DNA of 28,899 nucleotides from CAYRAV01 sp964422365. Lineage in GTDB: Bacteria > Bacillota > Clostridia > Lachnospirales > Lachnospiraceae. The DNA lies in assembly GCA_964422365.1 (NCBI GenBank), contig CAYRAV010000038.1, forward strand, positions 1 to 28,899. The letters run 5' to 3'. Position numbers and translations under genes: made by a program. The notes below the pieces were generated by a model that searched no databases, had not been told where the DNA came from, and saw nothing but the letters and a program-made list of their open reading frames with translations. This document shows positions 23,170 through 28,899 of the stretch, one piece after another. Position 1 is the stretch's first letter. Each line of letters starts with the position of its first letter.

Positions 23170-25602
23170 TCAATGAATTTCCTGTTTTTTGTATTTTTTC
23201 CATGTCTCCTTTCTAAATTGTCTTACAATTTTTTTCATTACTATGCGGCACCATTCACATTCATGTTTTTCTAACATTTCTCTACTGTACAAGGCCTTTT
23301 CCACCAATCTGGATATTTTTTCAAGTTCCATGATATCCACCTGTTCCATCAGTTTTTCCTTTTCTTGCAGCTTCAAAAATAGCTCTTTTGGCTCTTTATC
23401 TTGTATCTCTTGTTGTTTCATAATACATGCCAGCAGCTGACAGAAATACTGATACTCATATGTGATACATTTATTATACTGTCCAGCCTTTTTTAAGTTT
23501 CTGTATCGTATTTTTTTTAAAACTTCTTTCCAAATGATACGATAAAAAATTTTAGTTCCAACAATCAAAATCAAAAATACACATATTACTACTGTTATTT
23601 TTTGTATACTGCTTGTGATTTCACTTGCTTGTAATAGATTTGCCACCTCATTATCTTCTTCCAAACGAAAAGCTTCACCAAAATTAGTCCAGAATCCCTC
23701 ATCATCGGCCTCACCATAATATGCAGGGGTAACATCTACCACTTGCCATCCAAAACCTTTCTGATATACTTCTACCCAGGCATGTGCCAGCGAATCATCT
23801 ACTTCAACTTCCATTACTGCTGTTTTTCCAAGCGGATTTTCACCAGAAAACCATTCCTCATAGTTCTCTTCTTCTAAAATTTCTCCGTTTAATACATCAG
23901 AATATGGGATGACATACCCCTCCACATATCTTGCAGGTATCCCCATTTCCCGTAATAATAAAGTGCCTGCTGAAGCAAAATGCATACAAAATCCCCTTCT
24001 CTTCTTCGTAAGAAAATAATTAACAAAATCCTCACCTCTTGGTACTGCTCCCGGTTTCTTTGAATAGGAACATTCTGTTTCTAAATACTGTATTACTCTT
24101 TCAATCTTTTCCCGATTAGATCCTTCCCTCCCTATGGAATCACATATATCTGACAGTATCTGTTTATTTTTATCCGGAATCTGCATATAATTTGCTGTTA
24201 TATATTCTGCATAACGGGATTCTAACGTTGCTTCTGCCCCTGTAGTTTCTATCCCCTCACAATATGGATAATAAGTAAGGGTGTACGAATCTCCTTTGCG
24301 AAAGGAACCCAAAACAGTTTCTCTCTCTCCAAAATGATATTGTTCTCCCTCTTCCACTATGGAATAATATGGAAAATACCCATAATTTTCGTTGGCATCA
24401 TGATTTTTTACGGTCATCTTTGTCTGTATCAAATTATGGTTCTCGTTATTTTCAAATGCCTTCTTAAGCAGATTGCTTTGCTGATTATATATCTTCTCTG
24501 CTGGAACATCATAAAATGGATATTCTCCCTTCGTCACATCTGTCCATTTTTCCCCTTCATAATCTACTCCTGTAAATGCACGTAAATACATACTCTCCCT
24601 TGTATATGGCACAAATGTCACGGTGAGATCAGTCATATAGTCAGGTGTTACCGATACTGCCCCGCTTAAATTACCACCACTAATTCCACCTCTGCCGTAT
24701 TGTCCTGTAAAAAATGACGGAAATCCCACCATTAATATAACCCTGATTGTTTCATTGCTGTTTTCCCGAAATCCCTGCCATTCGGAAGGTGTCTTGAATT
24801 TACTTTGTGGATAAACCATCTGTGCCACACTAAAAAATGCTCCTGCAATAATTGCCAGAAACAATCCCATCTGTATAAATATACTTCCCTTTTCAACCCA
24901 CAGTCTTACTTTATCTTTCTTTCTTTTTGTTATTCTTGATATCAGACTTATTTTTCTTTTATAGTTTTCTCCTTGTCTTAAAATGGCTGCTGCCAAAATG
25001 ACCATAACAACCATGAAAATATATACTTTTTCTACATTCCTGTTAAAAAAAAATGCAATTCCCGCACTTGGTGCTATCATTGCCAGCGTTCCCCAAAAAT
25101 TCATATATCTTGCTAAGATAATGTTGAATAGAATACTAACGAATATACTGATAAATATCACACATATTGTAATTGCGGTATATCTGTCATCTAATGTTTC
25201 CCGGAACATTCGAATCGCTGGTAAATCATACACCTGACTAAGCACATCTGTCGTTTCATTCATAATTGCTGCAAAGCCGCTTTCTATATAAATTCTCATA
25301 TAAAATGCAGTTATTGCAAAACCTGCCAAAAGTACAATATATCCTATATTTTCTGTCCATTTGTTATAGTAAATCAACCCCATATATATACATACTATTG
25401 CCAGTATAATCATAACCAGATTTTTATCATAAGGAACCCCAAATCCTGACAGATAAATTCCTGCCACGCCATATGCCGCCATAAATATTAGTATACTACG
25501 GAACAATGCCAGATATATCTTTTCTCCACGCTGTTCTATGGACACTTTTCCTATTTTCAGCACATTTTCTGCTGATGTTTCTTCCTTTTTTCTTTTCTTC
25601 AA
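23170..25602 (-). CDS. TgpA-like membrane transglutaminase-domain protein (TTG start)
   Basis: An 810-residue membrane protein. The N-terminal third has about seven hydrophobic segments (between 30 and 262). A large extracytoplasmic part contains a transglutaminase core (about 475-635) with C539 in GFCMHFASAGTLLLREMG, H607 in AHAWVEVYQ and D623 in WQVVDVTPAYY. One more membrane segment (about 667-690) leads to a cytoplasmic helical tail of DUF4129 type (about 700-810). The start codon is TTG at 25602, with AGGAGAGG about seven bases upstream; no ATG follows until residue 41, inside the first membrane segment, so TTG is well supported. By family knowledge, TgpA-type proteins travel with MoxR and DUF58 genes, as here. 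The substrate is unknown. A 246-base gap with a repeat copy separates it from the DUF58 gene. Confidence 0.9.
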   Translation of the reverse strand: MKKRKKEETSAENVLKIGKVSIEQRGEKIYLALFRSILIFMAAYGVAGIYLSGFGVPYDKNLVMIILAIVCIYMGLIYYNKWTENIGYIVLLAGFAITAFYMRIYIESGFAAIMNETTDVLSQVYDLPAIRMFRETLDDRYTAITICVIFISIFVSILFNIILARYMNFWGTLAMIAPSAGIAFFFNRNVEKVYIFMVVMVILAAAILRQGENYKRKISLISRITKRKKDKVRLWVEKGSIFIQMGLFLAIIAGAFFSVAQMVYPQSKFKTPSEWQGFRENSNETIRVILMVGFPSFFTGQYGRGGISGGNLSGAVSVTPDYMTDLTVTFVPYTRESMYLRAFTGVDYEGEKWTDVTKGEYPFYDVPAEKIYNQQSNLLKKAFENNENHNLIQTKMTVKNHDANENYGYFPYYSIVEEGEQYHFGERETVLGSFRKGDSYTLTYYPYCEGIETTGAEATLESRYAEYITANYMQIPDKNKQILSDICDSIGREGSNREKIERVIQYLETECSYSKKPGAVPRGEDFVNYFLTKKRRGFCMHFASAGTLLLREMGIPARYVEGYVIPYSDVLNGEILEEENYEEWFSGENPLGKTAVMEVEVDDSLAHAWVEVYQKGFGWQVVDVTPAYYGEADDEGFWTNFGEAFRLEEDNEVANLLQASEITSSIQKITVVICVFLILIVGTKIFYRIIWKEVLKKIRYRNLKKAGQYNKCITYEYQYFCQLLACIMKQQEIQDKEPKELFLKLQEKEKLMEQVDIMELEKISRLVEKALYSREMLEKHECEWCRIVMKKIVRQFRKETWKKYKKQEIH

Positions 25603-25714
25603 CTATATTCCTCTCCTATTTCTTTTCCATACAAATCATAATGATACCCTTCTTTTGTTATATTATCTCTTTCAAACTATTACTATTCTGCCAGACAATC
25701 CATAACTTTTTCTG

Positions 25715-25840
25715 GTAACAGTTCATCTGTACACAACTGCTGTCAAAATATAATCCCGGCAAATAATCCATCCGGATACAACACAATAAATGTGTTTTAC
25801 ACTAAAAAATAAGATATAAATGGTGCTGCTAAACCGTAAC
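25715..25840 (-). repeat. Intergenic palindromic repeat, copy 7, inside the MoxR-DUF58-transglutaminase operon
   Basis: A 126-base copy bounded by GTAACAGTTCATC (25715) and CCGTAAC (ending 25840), imperfect inverted ends. On the minus strand it carries module TTTTTAGTGTAAAACACAT with TTATTGTGTTGTATCC (25773-25808), followed by CCGGGATTATATTTTGACA and the terminus GATGAACTGTTAC. The hairpin part seen in copies 2 and 6 is absent, so this is an internally deleted form. It fills most of the gap between the DUF58 and transglutaminase genes. Confidence 0.7.
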
Positions 25841-25848
25841 TATAATTG

Positions 25849-26916
25849 TCAATACTCTGCTCCTGCCCTTGTGATAATTGCCTTATTATCATATACAGCA
25901 ATTTTTTCTCCAATGTATTCTTTTCCTGCCTCATATGGCTGAACATAGAAATAATTTTCTTCATATCCTGCCTGTTCCATCATATAGCAGGCTTTATTGT
26001 TTTCCTCATAAGCCTGTTCATAAAAAACAGCATATATGGCATCCTCTAACATTTGTTCATTTTCTATTGTTCTTTCTTGTATACATTCCTTCTGGCTGCT
26101 CCACCAAAGTAAACTAACTGGCTGCTGCCATGTTAGAAATATTTTTATCATACTGTATGTCATATCCAAACAAGTATCTAAACTTCCCTTTGTGTCTTTT
26201 ACTAATTCTATAAGCAGTTTTACGTTTTCTTTTGCAACATGTTCATATTCTTTTATTAAAATCTTATCTTTCTTTGCAAAAAGTTTCCAGTGTATCTGCT
26301 GCATACGATCTCCGTCCACATAATCACGTACAAATGAAACCGAATCAGATGTTTCTTGTATTCCCATTTGATTATTCTCTTCTATTCCATACTCAGAAAA
26401 TTCCTCCATAAAAGGCATCTGAGCTGCAACAGGCATAACGATAAATTCTGAACTGCATTGGATTGGAATTTCTTTTTGGAAAATATGCAGCCAGTCCCGT
26501 ATAATAATCTTAGAAACACTGACATCTATACATCCACTTTTCTGAAATGTCATCGGAATACCAATCTTTTCTTTTGATTTTGCCAATAGTGCACACTGTA
26601 CTTCCAATTGTTCCCTGTCATAAAACAAATGATTTACTACTAATTGTAAATTAATATATAAAACTGGTATCCAGCTTTTATTTTCTACTTGAATCCAAAT
26701 CGTCTGTTCTATATTTTTTCCTGCCTGGAATGGTCTATGCCCAAATACAGCCGTTATCCCTTTTGCAGCATCATACATCATTGCTCCTGACAAAGGCAGA
26801 AACAGAAGCAGGAATAGAAAAAATAAAAATAAATAATAATTACAGAAATACACATATCCGGCAAATACCATCACTGTCAGTATTCCATATGCCATGATAT
26901 TTTTTACTCTCCACAT
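25849..26916 (-). CDS. DUF58-domain membrane protein
   Basis: A 355-residue protein with two hydrophobic segments at the N-terminus (about 8-24 and 27-47), an Ig-like region, and the DUF58 signature VRDYVDGDRMQQIHWKLFAK followed by KILIKEYE (about 193-220), matching the usual REYxxGDxxRxIHWKxxAR pattern. The remainder resembles a von Willebrand A-like fold in this family. DUF58 proteins are adaptors that work with MoxR ATPases; the precise role is unknown. The start at 26916 has AAAGG about 12 bases upstream; an ATG seven codons later (MAYGILTVM), behind GGAGAG, is an alternative. It lies 25 bases after the MoxR gene. Confidence 0.88.
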   Translation of the reverse strand: MWRVKNIMAYGILTVMVFAGYVYFCNYYLFLFFLFLLLFLPLSGAMMYDAAKGITAVFGHRPFQAGKNIEQTIWIQVENKSWIPVLYINLQLVVNHLFYDREQLEVQCALLAKSKEKIGIPMTFQKSGCIDVSVSKIIIRDWLHIFQKEIPIQCSSEFIVMPVAAQMPFMEEFSEYGIEENNQMGIQETSDSVSFVRDYVDGDRMQQIHWKLFAKKDKILIKEYEHVAKENVKLLIELVKDTKGSLDTCLDMTYSMIKIFLTWQQPVSLLWWSSQKECIQERTIENEQMLEDAIYAVFYEQAYEENNKACYMMEQAGYEENYFYVQPYEAGKEYIGEKIAVYDNKAIITRAGAEY

Positions 26917-26941
26917 AGTTTTTCTAAGCCTTTCCCATTTC

Positions 26942-27868
26942 TTATTGTCTTAATACTCTTACTTTGCTAATAACTTCCTTTAATGCCTCCAGTTTTGATA
27001 TTCCTTTTGATTTTGCTTTTGTACTAAGAAGTACTCTGTGAGCGAAAGTATCATAAAAAATAAATTTCACATCATCAGCTGCAACATAATCCCGATTATT
27101 CATATAAGCCGCTGCCTTTGCCATTCTCAACAAAGCAATACTTCCTCTTGGACTGATTCCCAATTGAAAATTCTCACTCCGCCTTGTTTCTTCTGTCAAA
27201 TCTACAATATATGCAAAAATATTATCATGTACAAATATCTCATCCGTTTCCTTCTGCATTTTCTTTAACTCTTCTAGGGACAATCTTGTTTGTATATCGC
27301 TGACTGTTACTTCATAATGTCCCTTTAATATCTCAATAGCATTTTCCCTGCTGGGATATCCAATAGACAGGCAAATCATAAATCTGTCCAGCTGTGACTC
27401 TGGTAATGGCTGTGTTCCTGCAGACCCAACAGGATTTTGAGTTGCAATGACAATAAAAGGATCTGGCAGTTTCCTTGTGACACCATCTACTGTTACTTTT
27501 TTCTCCTCCATTGCCTCTAAAAGCGCCGATTGTGTTTTCGCTGATGTACGATTAATCTCATCTGCCAAAAACAAATTACTCATTACCGGTCCTTCTCTAT
27601 ATTCAAATTCCTTTGTTTTCTGATTGTACATAGAAAATCCAACTATATCACTTGGCAGCACATCAGATGTAAATTGTGTTCTCTTATAAGATAGGGACAT
27701 CACTTTCGAAAACGCCAATGATAATGTTGTTTTCCCTACCCCAGGTGTATCTTCTAACAAAATATTTCCACCCGCTAAAATTGCTGCCAATATTTTTTCT
27801 AACACTTCATTTTTTCCTTTTATCACTTTTTCAATCTCACTTATAACCTCTTCACAACAATCCCGCAT
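26942..27868 (-). CDS. MoxR-family AAA+ ATPase
   Basis: A 308-residue cytoplasmic AAA+ ATPase with all signature motifs: Walker A EDTPGVGKTT (39-48), Walker B LFLADEINR (99-107), sensor 1 ATQNPVG (142-148), the arginine-finger region SQLDRFM (158-164) and the sensor 2 stretch ISPRGSIALLRMAKAAA. In this family MoxR acts as a chaperone-like partner for DUF58 or VWA proteins, as the next gene suggests. GAAGGAGAATGGC gives a strong ribosome binding site. It starts only about 12 bases after the hybrid kinase gene ends, so it is probably read with it. Confidence 0.95.
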   Translation of the reverse strand: MRDCCEEVISEIEKVIKGKNEVLEKILAAILAGGNILLEDTPGVGKTTLSLAFSKVMSLSYKRTQFTSDVLPSDIVGFSMYNQKTKEFEYREGPVMSNLFLADEINRTSAKTQSALLEAMEEKKVTVDGVTRKLPDPFIVIATQNPVGSAGTQPLPESQLDRFMICLSIGYPSRENAIEILKGHYEVTVSDIQTRLSLEELKKMQKETDEIFVHDNIFAYIVDLTEETRRSENFQLGISPRGSIALLRMAKAAAYMNNRDYVAADDVKFIFYDTFAHRVLLSTKAKSKGISKLEALKEVISKVRVLRQ

Positions 27869-27880
27869 GCCATTCTCCTT

Positions 27881-28899
27881 CTATTCTGCTTTAATATACT
27901 TTCTAATCAGCTGTTGTACCTTTTCATAATCCACATTTTCAACTGCTTCCTTAAGCAGTTCAAAAACAGGCAGAAATTCTTCTTCATGTTCATACCCGGA
28001 TAATTCTTCCATCAAAACGTCTGCTCCATCAATATCAAATTCTGTTACACATTGCAGTAATTGTTTCAACAATTCCTCTTGTAATGCCGGATTCAACATT
28101 TTCTTTTGTACCTCTTCTTTTATCTGTACATATGGCTGGAGATATTTTATATAACTTCGATATGTTTCTAAAAGTTGTGGTGTTTTTTTATGAATATCTT
28201 CTATATTTCCTGTCTTTCCGCAGTTTTCCAGATATTCTGCCTGTTTTGACAATTCCATTGCACCAATTAATTTTGCTGCACTTTTCAAAGCATGTACCTC
28301 TATTGTATAGTTTTGGATATTCTCCTGCCGTTCATATTCCTCAATTAACTTTGTCTTAGCAGGCAATGTATCATAAAATACTTGTAACAGTTTCATAAAA
28401 ACACCTATTGTACCGGAAAAATCCACTGCTTTCTGTACATCTAATCCTTGTATTTCAGGAAGGACATCTTCTGCTGTTTCATTATTACTTTTTACATCCG
28501 CATCTCCTTGCATTTGCTGTGTATTCTGCTCGCTTTCCTTCAAAACTTTACTCTTTGGAAGCCACTTCCACAATAAGCTGTACATCTGCCGTGTGTCAAT
28601 TGGCTTTGCAAGAAAATCATTCATTCCATTTTTGAGAAACATTTCCTTCGCTCCACTGACAGCATTTGCAGTAAGTGCAATAATAGGTAATTTTTGATAA
28701 TAACTGCCTTCTAATTCCCGAATTTTTTTTGTCGTTTCCAAACCATCTAATTCCGGCATCATATGATCCATAAAAACAATATCATAACATTGTGCTTTCT
28801 CTAATATTCTAATTGCCTCGAATCCACTATCTGTCAAATCAATCTGCATTTTCAGAGGCTGCATTAATCCTTCTGCTACTTTCAGATTCATTTGATTAT
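27881..28899 (-). CDS. Hybrid sensor kinase, C-terminal receiver and HPt part (cut by window edge)
   Basis: The frame runs to the window edge. Upstream of the first Met the codons read Asn-Gln, so the sequence begins NQMNLKVAEGL, the usual continuation of a receiver VDDN motif; the real start is outside. Numbered from that Met, the receiver (to about 110) has phospho-acceptor D42 in VFMDHMMPELDG, a conserved LTANAV and K94 in FLAKPID. A Gln/Glu linker follows, then an HPt domain (about 145-235) with the phosphorylatable H198 in EVHALKSAAKLIGAMELS. The last 100 residues are helical and acidic, with no family I recognise. By analogy with tripartite hybrid kinases, a kinase core should lie upstream of the window. 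It is the first visible gene of the MoxR-DUF58-transglutaminase run. Confidence 0.85.
   Translation of the reverse strand, partial: NQMNLKVAEGLMQPLKMQIDLTDSGFEAIRILEKAQCYDIVFMDHMMPELDGLETTKKIRELEGSYYQKLPIIALTANAVSGAKEMFLKNGMNDFLAKPIDTRQMYSLLWKWLPKSKVLKESEQNTQQMQGDADVKSNNETAEDVLPEIQGLDVQKAVDFSGTIGVFMKLLQVFYDTLPAKTKLIEEYERQENIQNYTIEVHALKSAAKLIGAMELSKQAEYLENCGKTGNIEDIHKKTPQLLETYRSYIKYLQPYVQIKEEVQKKMLNPALQEELLKQLLQCVTEFDIDGADVLMEELSGYEHEEEFLPVFELLKEAVENVDYEKVQQLIRKYIKAE

Noticed and set aside
22877..23176. 99-codon plus-strand ORF
   Set aside because: It runs through the whole tRNA-Gly(GCC) gene and its terminator, so it cannot be a protein gene.
8798..25840. Insertion sequence or prophage remnants as the source of the repeats
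   Set aside because: No transposase, integrase or phage gene is present in the window; the repeats are non-coding.

Overview
The window comes from a low-GC Gram-positive anaerobe, most likely a clostridial (Lachnospiraceae-like) gut bacterium. The evidence is AT-rich DNA with strong AGGAGG-type ribosome binding sites, a T-box leader, an [FeFe]-hydrogenase maturase (HydE), a very large secreted multimodular pullulanase with a Thr/Pro/Asn-rich linker, and several clostridial-style cell-wall proteins. The species cannot be named from sequence alone. Nearly all genes lie on the minus strand. The exceptions are one c-di-GMP-type signalling gene and two tRNA-Gly genes.

Layout. (1) 1-1459: cysE-cysS (cysS cut by the window edge) behind a cysteine-type T-box leader and its promoter, all minus strand. 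(2) 1607-4717: a plus-strand PAS-GGDEF-GGDEF-EAL protein in which both GGDEF signatures are degenerate. (3) 4758-8767: a compact minus-strand operon, hydE followed by a zinc-type ABC importer (binding protein, ATPase, permease), ending in a clear terminator. (4) 8962-13607: a 1490-residue secreted pullulanase with its own promoter and terminator. (5) 14028-16236: an OmpR-type response regulator and its histidine kinase. (6) 16415-18601: an unrecognised one-membrane-segment protein and a membrane-anchored M15-type D,D-peptidase. (7) 18800-23165: two tRNA-Gly genes (TCC and GCC) flanking a three-gene minus-strand operon for a secreted glucosaminidase, a secreted transglutaminase-like protein and a VanZ-family protein. 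(8) 23170-28899: a MoxR / DUF58 / membrane transglutaminase operon directly downstream of the receiver-HPt tail of a hybrid histidine kinase that runs off the window.

The most unusual signal is not a gene. Most of the larger non-coding gaps from 8.8 kb onward hold diverged copies of one intergenic repeat family (near 8.8, 13.7, 13.9, 16.3, 18.7, 22.8 and 25.8 kb). The copies share terminal sequences related to GTTACAGTTCAG, a module TTTTCAGTRTAAAACACAT, and an internal hairpin built from AGAAAYAATTGTRCAATATG. They sit in either orientation, between operons, inside one operon and directly ahead of both tRNA promoters, so they resemble a palindromic miniature mobile element.

Functionally the window mixes sulfur-amino-acid supply, metal uptake linked to hydrogenase maturation, starch breakdown and envelope remodelling. 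Positions, motifs and pairings were read by eye. Family names rest on remembered signature motifs and no database search was run.
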